From Actinoplanes couchii (lineage in GTDB: Bacteria > Actinomycetota > Actinomycetes > Mycobacteriales > Micromonosporaceae): DNA of 48,085 nt. The stretch spans positions 1 to 48,085 of the forward strand of contig NZ_BOMG01000127.1 in NCBI RefSeq assembly GCF_016862075.1, in the 5' to 3' direction. Both the position numbers and the translations under genes were made by a program. Of the stretch, positions 15,850 to 24,287 are shown in pieces. Every line of letters begins with the position of its first letter. Within the stretch, counting starts at the first letter, position 1. Below the pieces are notes generated by a model. That model was given only the letters and a program-made list of their open reading frames with translations, had not been told where the DNA came from and searched no databases.

Positions 15850-18155
15850 GCTTCCTTCGGCCGGATCCGCCGCCGGCGGACTTCAGCACCGAGGCATCCG
15901 GAACGGGCAGCGTCGCGTTGCGGGATAACTACGGCACAGTCGCTACGAACGTCATTCTGCCAAGAGACGTGAGCTGGCCGGTGCGGGTTGGTCTGGTACC
16001 ACGGCTGGCTGACTGTTTCCAGGATCGGTCTCTTGAGGGAATTGCCGACTTCGCTGCGGTGGAGGAGACGGTTCCGGGTGGGTCGACCATGCTGCTATCG
16101 GGCATGGGCGGGGTGGGTAAGACGCAGGTTGCGGTGAGCCTCGCCGAGCGGCTGTGGCGCGACAGGCAGCTCGACCTGCTCGTGTGGATTTCGGCGACCT
16201 CCCGGGCCGGAATCCTCGGCGGCTATGCCCGCGCCGGTTTGGCGGTCGCGGCGCCCGGCGTGCAGGGCACCGATGCGGAGGCGGATGCCGCCCAGTTCCA
16301 CGGCTGGCTGAGCGCCACTGACCGGCGATGGCTGATCGTGCTCGACACGCTTGAGCGCAGCGCTGACCTTCAAGGGCTGTGGCCCCCAAGCCGCGATCTC
16401 GGTCGCACCGTGCTGACCACTCGCCTTCGCGGTGTGGCTCTCGACGGTCCGGATCAGCGTCTTGTGCAGATGGGCACGTTCACCGCCGCTGAGGGGGCGG
16501 CATACCTGCAAGCCCGGCTCGAAGGCCACCCGGACCTTGCCGACGACATCGACGGCGTGGTCACCGACCTTGGAAGCCTGCCACTGGCTCTGGGCCAGGC
16601 CAGTGCGTTCCTACTCGATGAGCATGTGCCCTGCTCGGTGTACCGGACACGCTGGGCCGATCGCCGGGTGCGCCTCGACGACTTGATGCCCGACCCCGAG
16701 GATCCCAACGGTCTTCCGGACGACTACCAGCGCACGGTTGCCGTCACCCTGTCGCTGTCCGTGGAGCCGGCCGGCCGAGCCCGGCCGGCCGGTCTAGCTC
16801 GGCCGGTGCTGGAACTGGCCAGCGTGCTGCACCCTGCCGGCATCCCTGCGTCGCTATTCACCACCGAGGCCGCGCTCAATTGGCTCACGCACCATTGCTC
16901 TAACACACAAGTGAATGGCGCGGGCGTGATCCACTCCGCACTGCGTTGCCTGCACCGTCTCAACCTGATGACCCTCGACAGCAGCAATGTCATGGTTCAC
17001 GCGCTGGTGCAGCGAGTGATGCGAGAGACGAAGGCCGACGAGGAACTGACTGACCTTGCTTGGGCGGCCGCCGATGCGCTGGCTGAGGAGTGGCCCCAGG
17101 TCGCGAGCGATCGCGACTACGCTCAGCGGTTGCGCGATAATGCCGCGACTGTGTACGGGTACGGCAAGGAGGTGCTGCTGCACCCGGACATCCACCCAGT
17201 TTTGGCCCAAGCGGCGAGCAGTCTCGGGGAGTCCGGCGACGCCGTCGGTGCCGTGGCCGCGTACGAACGGCTCCACGCCGACATCGTCCGGATGCCCCAC
17301 CACGATTCCGGAAGTGCCTTGAACTTGCGGCACCTTATGGCACGGTGGCAGGTCAGAGCGGGAAACCCGTCCGAAGCCGTGGCCACGAACGCAGCTTTAC
17401 TCCCAGCGCTTATCGAGGTGAAAGGACCGGAGCACCCCCTCACGCTGGCAACACGCAATAACCTCGCCCAGGCGCAAGGCGAGTCGGGGAACCCCGATGC
17501 CGCCGTGAGCGCCTACCGGCAACTGCTACCCGATCTGAATAGGATTCTGGGACCGTCTGACCCCCTCACCCTGGTGGCTCGCTTAAATAACGCCCATTGG
17601 CGGGGTGTGGCTGGCGGTCCGGCCGGCGCCGCCGCCGAGTATGAGCAGATGCTCGACGACTTCGAGCATGTTCTGGGTCCGGATGCCTTCGAAACGATGG
17701 TGGTACGCAACAACCTCGCCCTTTTGAAGGGCTTGGTGGACGTGGCCGGCGCGATAACTGACGCTCAGGATGTACTCGAGAACCAGCTGCGCGAACTCGG
17801 CCCCGAGCACCTGAGCACCCTTAAGACCCGCAGCAATCTCGCCACCATGCGGGCCAAAGCCGGTGACCTCGCAGGCTCGATCGAAGCGCACCGACAGCTT
17901 CTCGCCGATCGAACCCGGGTGCTCGGACCTGAACACCCGGACACCCTGCTCACCCGGGCCAATATTGCTGATCTGCAAGGCACGGCAGGGAACCCGTCGG
18001 GTGCCGCGGCAGCATATGAGCAGATTCTCGTTGATCAACTTCGCGTGCTCGGCCCTGACCATCCGGACGTTACGATCAGTCGGCGGAGCCTGCATGAATG
18101 GCGCGAGCAGGCGGGGGGAGGGGCGATCTCCGATAGCGGCGGACGGCGGGGCTAG
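15846..18155 (+). CDS. NLR-like NB-ARC ATPase with TPR repeats
   Basis: A 769-residue STAND-type protein. Residues 17-37 carry the shared motif (GTGSVALRDNYGTVATNVI). An NB-ARC-like NTPase follows: Walker A GMGGVGKTQ (about 86-94), Walker B WLIVLDTLE, an arginine-containing TTRLRG motif and LGSLPLALGQASAFL, the GLPL-type motif. A helical linker leads to kinesin-light-chain-like TPRs from about residue 470, with repeats of the form LGPEHPDTLLTRANIADLQGTAG every ~44 residues. Such proteins oligomerise upon ligand sensing by the repeats. The gene overlaps the small membrane protein gene and is followed at once by a short motif peptide and a second P-loop/TPR gene, so the four are probably one operon. 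A plausible role is a phage or stress sensor; the trigger is unknown. Confidence 0.88.
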   Translation: MSFLRPDPPPADFSTEASGTGSVALRDNYGTVATNVILPRDVSWPVRVGLVPRLADCFQDRSLEGIADFAAVEETVPGGSTMLLSGMGGVGKTQVAVSLAERLWRDRQLDLLVWISATSRAGILGGYARAGLAVAAPGVQGTDAEADAAQFHGWLSATDRRWLIVLDTLERSADLQGLWPPSRDLGRTVLTTRLRGVALDGPDQRLVQMGTFTAAEGAAYLQARLEGHPDLADDIDGVVTDLGSLPLALGQASAFLLDEHVPCSVYRTRWADRRVRLDDLMPDPEDPNGLPDDYQRTVAVTLSLSVEPAGRARPAGLARPVLELASVLHPAGIPASLFTTEAALNWLTHHCSNTQVNGAGVIHSALRCLHRLNLMTLDSSNVMVHALVQRVMRETKADEELTDLAWAAADALAEEWPQVASDRDYAQRLRDNAATVYGYGKEVLLHPDIHPVLAQAASSLGESGDAVGAVAAYERLHADIVRMPHHDSGSALNLRHLMARWQVRAGNPSEAVATNAALLPALIEVKGPEHPLTLATRNNLAQAQGESGNPDAAVSAYRQLLPDLNRILGPSDPLTLVARLNNAHWRGVAGGPAGAAAEYEQMLDDFEHVLGPDAFETMVVRNNLALLKGLVDVAGAITDAQDVLENQLRELGPEHLSTLKTRSNLATMRAKAGDLAGSIEAHRQLLADRTRVLGPEHPDTLLTRANIADLQGTAGNPSGAAAAYEQILVDQLRVLGPDHPDVTISRRSLHEWREQAGGGAISDSGGRRG

Positions 18156-18351
18156 CACTCTCGGTATTGGAAGGAGTAGTGATGGCGGACCCTGCACTGA
18201 TGCGTCTGCTGAGGGGATACCGACCTCCGGACCAGCGAACGCCGAAACGGCAGTTGACGTAAGCGATACGGGTTCGGTTGCCGTCGAGGGTGACAGCACT
18301 GCACCGATCAGCACCCGCGTCAATGGCTCCGAGCACCGTCCGAAGATATGA
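18094..18351 (+). CDS. Short peptide carrying the shared motif (start uncertain)
   Basis: An open frame of up to 85 residues ending TGSVAVEGDSTAPISTRVNG plus eight residues, which is a clear further copy of the motif found in its neighbours. Its stop overlaps the ATG of the next gene (ATGA), arguing that this frame is translated. The start is unclear. ATG 18094 lies inside the end of the NLR-like gene with a weak ribosome site. A much better site, aaggag at 18171-18176, instead precedes ATG 18182 in another frame, which stops after 26 codons at 18262. A frame change near 18230-18260 would join that start to the motif and give a peptide of about 55 residues. This could be a sequencing error, a broken gene or recoding. 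Confidence 0.5.
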   Translation: MNGASRRGEGRSPIAADGGASTLGIGRSSDGGPCTDASAEGIPTSGPANAETAVDVSDTGSVAVEGDSTAPISTRVNGSEHRPKI

Positions 18352-21300
18352 CTTCAAGGCGACGCGACGAAGAAGCGCCTACGCCAGAAGGTGTCCGCGT
18401 GGAGGCATCAGGCCCAGGAGCGGTCGCAGTTGGCGGCAACAATAACGCTCCCATCACCACCACGGTGATTGGCAGGGTGGTTTTCGGCGACGACATCCGG
18501 ATCACGCACGTGGGCGGGGACGTCACGATCAGCGTTGACCGGCCGGTTTACCGCGTGACACCGGCTGTGATTGTCCCAGTGGTGATAAGCGCGTCCCAGG
18601 CGCGGGCACAACCGAGTCGGCTGCTGCTAGCGCGTCACCAGGTGGTGCCATTCACCGGTCGCGACCGGGCTCTGGAAGAACTCGCCACCTGGATGACCGA
18701 CGATGATACGGTGTCGGCCCGGCTGATCCACGCCGCGGGCGGGCAGGGGAAGAGCCGTCTTGCCGATGAGGTGAGCGCCAGGTATGCGAGGGCGGGCTGG
18801 ACGGTCTGGCAGGTGAGGTATACCCCTGTTTCAGTTCCGGGCCGGGAGATTACTACCGCGCCAGCGTCCCGGGTCGAACTGACGAGCGGGGCACTGCTGG
18901 TGGTCGTGGACTATGCGGACCGGTGGCCGTTCTCAGCCGTGTTGGCCTTGCTCACACAACTACGGCAGCTGCACGCCGCAGCGAGTACGAAAGTACGGGT
19001 GCTGCTCCTAGCCCGCAGCGCCGGCTTCTGGTGGCAGGCAATAGCCAACCGCGCCGACAGCGACCTGGACATCCAAGCCGACCAGATAGCGCTACCTTCG
19101 CTTGCTGCCGACAGTGCCGACGACCGGCAAGCGCTATACCGGGTGGCGGCCACCCGCTTTGCTAACGCCCTCGACGTGCCAGGCGATAACTGGTCGGCGC
19201 CCGATCTATCCGGGGACGATTTCGCGCAGGTCTTAGCCGTGCATATGACCGCGTTGGCAGCCGTCGACGCGCACCGGCACGGCTATGTGCCGCCCGTGCG
19301 CCCGCATGCGGTGTCGTCTTACCTATTGCGGCGGGAACAAGCTCATTGGCAAGAGATCCACGCTTGGTCCGAGCCTCCGATGGTGACGCCGCCGCAAGTC
19401 ATGCATCGTACGGCTTTCACGGCGACGCTGACGGGTGTCCTGCCGCGGCTCGCCGCGCGGCAGGCACTCCTGTGTACTGCGCTTGCTAGTAATGAGACCG
19501 GGGCAGACCAAATCATCGACGACCACCGCGCGTGCTACCCGCCCACGGCCCCCACCACGGTGCTGGAACCGGTACACCCTGATCGGCTCGGCGAAGATCT
19601 AATCGCCCTATCTACGCCCGGCCACGGCCACGACGACCTGCCCGGCCTGACCGATGACTGGACACTCACCACGCCCGACGTGCTACTCAGCGCCCTTGGC
19701 CAGAAACAATGGGCCCCAGCGGTGGTCACTACCCTGGTGGAGACCGCGTATCGATGGCCACATGTCCGTACCGGCCAGTTGTACTCGCTCGTCCGCCACC
19801 GTCCCGACTTGGTCATCACCGCCGGCGGCGCCACACTGACCCGGCTGGCCGGGATCCCCGACGTTGACCCCGAGATTCTCGAGATTCTCGAGTCGCACCT
19901 ACCCGCCGACCGCCACATCGACCTCGATATCGCCGCGGCCGCGATCACCGAGAAGACTGTCCCCTACCGACTCCGTCACACCACCGACCCGGTAGTGCAC
20001 GCCCAGTTACATATGGACTACGCCCGACGCCTGTCTAACGCCGGACAACATACGAAGGCCGTGCTGGAGTATGAGGAGGCTACCGCGGTCTACCGTCAAC
20101 TTGCGAGGACAGACCCAGCCGTCCACCTGTCCAACCTCGCGATGTCATTGGCCAACCTCGGAAGCATGTTGTCCCAACTAGGCAACCATGACGAGGCCCT
20201 GATTCGCGTTGAGGAAGCCATCATCATTCTTCGTCCGTTGGCTAAGCGGATCCCTGCCGCTCACCTGCCCAATCTGGCATCCTCGGTGGGCAACCTCGGC
20301 ATGATCCGGTCAGGCCTGGGCCATGACCATGAGGCGCTACTCCTCATGGAGGAAGCCGTCGTGCTCAACCGCAAGCTGGCGAGAACAGATCCGAACGAAC
20401 ACCAGCCGAACCTCGCTGTGTCGTTGACCAACCTCGGCAACATGCTCGACAGACTCGGCCGTCATGACGACGCGCTGCCTCCCGCCGAGGAAGCCGTCAC
20501 GATATATCGCAGATTGGCGAAGAGAGATGCAGCCGTCTACTCGCCGGATCTGGCGACGTCGCTGACCAATTTTGGCATCCGGCTGTCTCAGCTAGGTGAG
20601 TATCAGCTCGCTCTGCCCCCGACCGAGGAAGCCGTCACAATCTTCCGGCAACTGGCCAGGAAGAACCCGAACGCTTACCTACACGGGTTCTCGGTGTCGC
20701 TGAGCAACTTGAGCGCCCGGTCGCTGCAGCTAGGACACCACGCTCAGGCACTGACTGCGTCCGAGGAGGCTGTGTCGATAAACCGCCGACTAGCCGAGAC
20801 GAACCCGGCTGTTCACCTCCCTCGCCTAGCCAGCGCGTTGAACAACCTCGGGACCTCGTTAAAGGAATCAGGCAGGCACAGGGAGGCGCTGCTCTCCACG
20901 CAGGAAGCCGTCGCCATTTCCCGACGGATGGCTGCAACGAATCCAATGATCTATTTGCCCGAGCTGGCGGGCCAGCTAACCAACCTCGCCTCCCTTCTGG
21001 CGCATATAGGCCTATACGAAGATGCTTTGGCGCCAGCAGAGGAGTCCGCTAGCATCTATCGTCGATTGTCCGAGACGGCACCGGACGCCCATGCGCGGAA
21101 CGCTGCGGTGTCGCTGACGAATCTCGGCATCCGGCTGTCGCAGTTGGGGCGCCAAATCGAGGCTTTGTCTCCGAGAGAGGAAGCTGCGGCGCTCTATCGC
21201 CGGCTCGCTGCGAAGAACCTAAAATATTTGCCGGCCCTTGCGGGCGCACTGACTGATCTGGTCGCATCCTATTTCCAATTGGGACGTTATCGAGACGCCC

Positions 21301-22064
21301 TGTCACCAGCCGAAGAAGCAACCAGTATCAGCCGGCAGTCGGTCGATGCAAACCTTGCCGACAACCTGCCGCAGCTCGCCATGTCATTGATCAATCTAGG
21401 CGGTGTCCGTACGCAGCTAGGTCTTCCTGATGCAGCCCCGACGGTTGAGGAGGCGGTCGCGGTATATCGCACCCTGGCAAACGATGACTCAATCACCTAC
21501 CTTCCAAGACTCGCCGCGTCGTTGAACAACTTGGGAATTTCCCTGTTCGAGCAGGGGCGCCTAGAAGAGGCGGCGCTCGCGGTCGAGGAGGGTATCGACA
21601 TCTATCAGAGAGTCGGAGTGCCGGATCCGATCACCTACTTACCCGAGTTAGCCGCCGCGCTGACCAACCTCGCCACCTGGTTGCCCGCACTGAACCGACC
21701 ACAGGAGGCTCTGGCTTCAAGTAAGAACGCCATCGATATAAGTCGGCGGTTGGCCGAGGTGCAGCCAGCTGTCCATGCTCCGAGTCTTGCGCTCTCGCTT
21801 CGAACTTATGCAAGCGTGTGCGTCAGAGTGAACGCGGACCTGCCGATAGCCCTGACGGCGATCGACGAAGCCATTGAGCTTTACGAGCAGCTATTTGAGG
21901 GAAATCCGCAGCTTTTTGCTGGTCACGCCCTCGCCGCATACGACACACGTGCCGAGCTCCTTGATCGAGTAGGCCGTTTGGCCGAGGCGGCCGAACTACG
22001 TGCAAAGTTGCAGCATGTCAGGTCGCTTAGGCGACCTGGTGCCAATCCAAACGGCGACGGCTGA
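18348..22064 (+). CDS. Large P-loop NTPase with about 14 TPR repeats and N-terminal shared motif
   Basis: A 1238-residue protein. Residues 20-42 carry the shared motif (GPGAVAVGGNNNAPITTTV), followed by a beta-rich stretch (VVFGDDIRITHVGGDVTI). A P-loop NTPase of STAND character follows: LLARHQVVPFTGRDRALEEL, Walker A AAGGQGKSRL, Walker B LLVVVDYADRW. From about residue 545 to the end are some 14 tandem TPRs of about 45 residues with the pattern NLGxxLxxLGxxxEALxxxEEAVxIYRRLA. These repeats are nearly uniform, as expected for a fast-evolving sensor. It overlaps the motif peptide gene by ATGA. Together with the 15846 gene it makes a pair of different receptor-like ATPases sharing one motif. 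No effector domain other than the motif is visible, so it should act through partners. Confidence 0.85.
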   Translation: MTSRRRDEEAPTPEGVRVEASGPGAVAVGGNNNAPITTTVIGRVVFGDDIRITHVGGDVTISVDRPVYRVTPAVIVPVVISASQARAQPSRLLLARHQVVPFTGRDRALEELATWMTDDDTVSARLIHAAGGQGKSRLADEVSARYARAGWTVWQVRYTPVSVPGREITTAPASRVELTSGALLVVVDYADRWPFSAVLALLTQLRQLHAAASTKVRVLLLARSAGFWWQAIANRADSDLDIQADQIALPSLAADSADDRQALYRVAATRFANALDVPGDNWSAPDLSGDDFAQVLAVHMTALAAVDAHRHGYVPPVRPHAVSSYLLRREQAHWQEIHAWSEPPMVTPPQVMHRTAFTATLTGVLPRLAARQALLCTALASNETGADQIIDDHRACYPPTAPTTVLEPVHPDRLGEDLIALSTPGHGHDDLPGLTDDWTLTTPDVLLSALGQKQWAPAVVTTLVETAYRWPHVRTGQLYSLVRHRPDLVITAGGATLTRLAGIPDVDPEILEILESHLPADRHIDLDIAAAAITEKTVPYRLRHTTDPVVHAQLHMDYARRLSNAGQHTKAVLEYEEATAVYRQLARTDPAVHLSNLAMSLANLGSMLSQLGNHDEALIRVEEAIIILRPLAKRIPAAHLPNLASSVGNLGMIRSGLGHDHEALLLMEEAVVLNRKLARTDPNEHQPNLAVSLTNLGNMLDRLGRHDDALPPAEEAVTIYRRLAKRDAAVYSPDLATSLTNFGIRLSQLGEYQLALPPTEEAVTIFRQLARKNPNAYLHGFSVSLSNLSARSLQLGHHAQALTASEEAVSINRRLAETNPAVHLPRLASALNNLGTSLKESGRHREALLSTQEAVAISRRMAATNPMIYLPELAGQLTNLASLLAHIGLYEDALAPAEESASIYRRLSETAPDAHARNAAVSLTNLGIRLSQLGRQIEALSPREEAAALYRRLAAKNLKYLPALAGALTDLVASYFQLGRYRDALSPAEEATSISRQSVDANLADNLPQLAMSLINLGGVRTQLGLPDAAPTVEEAVAVYRTLANDDSITYLPRLAASLNNLGISLFEQGRLEEAALAVEEGIDIYQRVGVPDPITYLPELAAALTNLATWLPALNRPQEALASSKNAIDISRRLAEVQPAVHAPSLALSLRTYASVCVRVNADLPIALTAIDEAIELYEQLFEGNPQLFAGHALAAYDTRAELLDRVGRLAEAAELRAKLQHVRSLRRPGANPNGDG

Positions 22065-22414
22065 CCAGGCTGACGACTACGGAACAAAACACGGAAAAGT
22101 AGACCGTTCGCAAACCTTCGTGCGGCGGAGCCGGAAGGCTGAGCACCCAGCACCGGCCCTGACGCGTTCCACGCTGCGGGCGACCCGTACGGCCGGTCCG
22201 ACCAACAAACGCCGTAGACACCGTGCTGGCCGGGTTGACGGTTCGTTGCGGGGGTGGTCCCGTTGTTCCGTCTGGCCCCCGTTTACCCCCCGAAAACTCA
22301 TGCTGATGGCTGACGATTGGCGACTAACGTTGATCGGTGGGCAGTCGCGTCTGCGCTGGTAAACCACCACTCGTGACGACTAGTGGCAAGCTAGAGAGGG
22401 CCATGGCCGAGGAG
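22065..22414. other. Gene-free stretch before the tRNA-Thr fragment
   Basis: About 350 bp without a convincing coding frame. No integrase gene is present, which would be expected beside an attachment site in an intact element. Confidence 0.5.
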
Positions 22415-22447
22415 CGTAGGTCGACGGTTCGATTCCGTCGGGCGGCT
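22415..22447 (+). other. tRNA-Thr 3' fragment, probable attachment-site relic
   Basis: A 33-bp stretch reproduces the T arm and acceptor end of an actinobacterial tRNA-Thr: gtaggtcgacgg, ttcgatt, ccgtc, then ggcggct. The T stem pairs perfectly (gacgg/ccgtc). The anticodon and D arms are absent upstream, so it is not a working tRNA. Such 3' copies are left where integrative elements insert into tRNA genes. A strong terminator follows 8 bp later, as after real tRNAs. Confidence 0.7.
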
Positions 22448-22454
22448 CAGATGT

Positions 22455-22498
22455 AGGCTCTGACCAGGGGTAACCCTGGTCAGAGCCTAGGCCTTTTT
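22455..22498 (+). terminator. Rho-independent terminator after tRNA-Thr fragment
   Basis: Perfect 15-bp stem aggctctgaccaggg / ccctggtcagagcct with a gtaa loop, followed by TTTTT (22494-22498). Confidence 0.9.
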
Positions 22499-22735
22499 GG
22501 AGCCCGCGCCAAATCCCCTGTTGACCGCCAGCGGCGATCGGGTTGGTTTCATGCCTTTCGAGGCGGCCACCGAGCTATCCGGCCGAACGAACCGTTTCTC
22601 TTCTGTCACTGCCCGAGCTCAGGTCCGCTGCAAGATCCGTGGGGGAAAGGGGTGAGCTGACCGTAGACAATCATGTGTCTGGAATCGGATTTCGCGTTCG
22701 GATCTTCGGAGTTTGGCGATGGTCCCATGCGGTCC

Positions 22736-22960
22736 TTAGAGAAGGTTCTCGTCCCGTACTCCCGCGACGAACGCAGTACGCTCGCCCGGAGTGAAGAACA
22801 GGGTCGGGCCGTCCGGGTTCTTGCTGTCTCGCAGTGCGAAGCCGCCGTCGGGTAGGTCGGCGACCTCTACACAGTCGCTTCCGCTGCCGGAGGAGCGGCT
22901 GCCCTTGCGCCATGTCAGTTCGCTCTGATTGATGTGGCCGTAGCCCTTGTCCTGCTTCAC
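22736..22960 (-). CDS. DUF397 domain protein
   Basis: A 74-residue protein with the DUF397 signature: LTWRKGSRSSGSGSDCVEVADLPDGGFALRDSKNPDGPTLFF. In actinomycetes these proteins are encoded next to XRE/DUF5753 regulators (WhiJ/BldB neighbourhood type) and are thought to modulate them. The GTG start (22958-22960) overlaps the stop of the XRE gene (GTGA), so expression is coupled. The molecular role is not settled. Confidence 0.9.
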   Translation of the reverse strand: MKQDKGYGHINQSELTWRKGSRSSGSGSDCVEVADLPDGGFALRDSKNPDGPTLFFTPGERTAFVAGVRDENLL

Positions 22961-23820
22961 TGCATCTCCTCGGCTGCCGTCCTGATCAGCTCCAGCGACT
23001 CCTGGTGTGGCGCGGCCTTTCCCAGCACGTCTTCCCAAGCATCGCGGTACAGCTCGACCTCGGCTCGGTCATCCAAGTAGAGCGTCCGACCCAAGATTTC
23101 TACGCAGACTACTTCTCCTGCTTCGCTGTCGGCGAAGCGCAGCACCTGGAAACCGCCGACCTCGGGCACGTACGCGCCGGCTGAGTAGGGGAGCACCTGC
23201 ACCTGGACGTTCGGCTGGTCGGCGGCTCCCGCGAGACGGGTGAGCTGATCGTGCATCACCTGCTTGCCGCCGATCACCCGGCGCAGGACCGCCTCACCGA
23301 TGATTGCTTGGAAGATCGGTGCGTCCTTGCCCTGCAAAAGCGTCTGGCGCTCCATTCGTGCGTCGACGAGCCGCGTCGCCTCCTCGGCGTTCTTACCTCT
23401 CTGATATGCCGTGACCAGGGCTCGCGCGTAGCCGGGCGTCTGCAGCAAGCCGGGGATGATGTTCGGCTGCCAGGAGTGCAGGCTTGCGGCCTCTGCCTCC
23501 AGTCCGAGGTACTGCCGGAACTGCGGGTGGATGATGTCGCGGTAGTCGGCCCACCAGTTCTGCCGCCGCCCGGCCCTGGCCAGGCCCACGACGGATTCGG
23601 TCAGCTCCTGGTCATCGACGCCGTAGAACCCGAGCAGGGCCTCGACGTCCTTCGGGCTCGCGGCGACCAAGCCGCGCTCGATACGACTGACGGTCGACTT
23701 GTGCGCCCGGATGCTTGCGGCTGCCTCTTCGAGGGTCCATTGCGGACTGCGCTCGTTGCCCGTGCCGATTCGGAGCTTGCGTAGGGCCAGGCCGAGGCTT
23801 CGTGCGCTTGCCGTTCCCAT
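22957..23820 (-). CDS. XRE-family regulator with DUF5753 domain
   Basis: A 287-residue regulator. Residues about 7-70 are a helix-turn-helix (ALRKLRIGTG, WTLEEAAASIRAHKSTVSRIERGLVAAS). The rest is DUF5753, recognised by WWADYRDIIHPQFRQYLGLEAEAASLHSW, PGLLQTPGYARAL and NVQVQVLPYSAGAY. The start ATG 23818-23820 is set by a perfect aggagg site just upstream; the frame is open further but without support. It forms a two-gene unit with DUF397. A dense set of GTTGCA repeats in its promoter region may be its own operator. Paralogues of this pair regulate development and antibiotic production in Streptomyces. Confidence 0.93.
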   Translation of the reverse strand: MGTASARSLGLALRKLRIGTGNERSPQWTLEEAAASIRAHKSTVSRIERGLVAASPKDVEALLGFYGVDDQELTESVVGLARAGRRQNWWADYRDIIHPQFRQYLGLEAEAASLHSWQPNIIPGLLQTPGYARALVTAYQRGKNAEEATRLVDARMERQTLLQGKDAPIFQAIIGEAVLRRVIGGKQVMHDQLTRLAGAADQPNVQVQVLPYSAGAYVPEVGGFQVLRFADSEAGEVVCVEILGRTLYLDDRAEVELYRDAWEDVLGKAAPHQESLELIRTAAEEMQ

Positions 23821-23831
23821 CGTCGCCTCCT

Positions 23832-23959
23832 GTTGCAGGTGGGCCAAGTGTTGCAAATCGCAGTTCCCGGCGTCGGGCGGCTCAGCATGTTGCGTCATCC
23901 GTTTGAGTTGCACGTGTGAGCGCGTTGCACGCATGGTTGCATCGGCGTACGTTGTTGCA
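23832..23959. repeat. Seven GTTGC(A/G) repeats upstream of the XRE gene
   Basis: GTTGCA or GTTGCG occurs at 23832, 23850, 23889, 23907, 23924, 23936 and 23954, all on the plus strand and within 128 bp. Two pairs (23832/23850 and 23889/23907) are exactly 18 bp apart. This looks like an array of regulator half-sites in the divergent promoter region. Confidence 0.6.
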
Positions 23960-24026
23960 CGCGGGAAGTGATGGTTATCCATGATCATCCCGTGATGGCG
24001 AGAGCTTCCGAGTGCGGGGAGGCGTG

Positions 24027-24287
24027 ATGCATGGCAAACGGTCACCCAGGTGGTGGCAGCTACTGAGTCGCCCGCGGTGTCTCTGTGGTCTCCCGTGGGA
24101 GTGCCTGGAGGTGAGGCTGGAAGCGATTCGCCAGCCTGAAAGCCGATCGGCCCCGAAGCCTGCGACGGCTGCGGGATTCGAGGGCCCACGCGGGGCCGGT
24201 TCCACGATGCCGTTGGGGTTGATCGTGTGTGAGGGAGACCGCACGCCGGCGCCGGAGGATCGCGCGAGAGGGAATCACACGTGCTGA
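24027..24287 (+). CDS. Small Cys/Trp-containing protein
   Basis: An 86-residue protein beginning HGKRSPRWWQLLSRPRCLC, with a CLCGxPWxC pattern (CLCGLPWEC) that could bind metal. The rest is unremarkable. ATG 24027 has ggagg (24018-24022) upstream; GTGs at 24012 and 24024 are alternatives. Its stop overlaps the GTG of the next small gene (GTGCTGA). Similar tiny proteins often lie opposite XRE/DUF397 pairs in Micromonosporaceae; function unknown. Confidence 0.55.
   Translation: MHGKRSPRWWQLLSRPRCLCGLPWECLEVRLEAIRQPESRSAPKPATAAGFEGPRGAGSTMPLGLIVCEGDRTPAPEDRARGNHTC

Noticed and set aside
16760..16805. CCGGCC-rich internal repeat in the NB-ARC gene
   Set aside because: It encodes a short in-frame Arg/Ala/Pro repeat (GRARPAGLARP); probably local slippage without wider meaning.
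22415..22447. Complete tRNA-Thr gene
   Set aside because: Only the T arm and acceptor end are present; no D arm, anticodon arm or 5' acceptor strand upstream.
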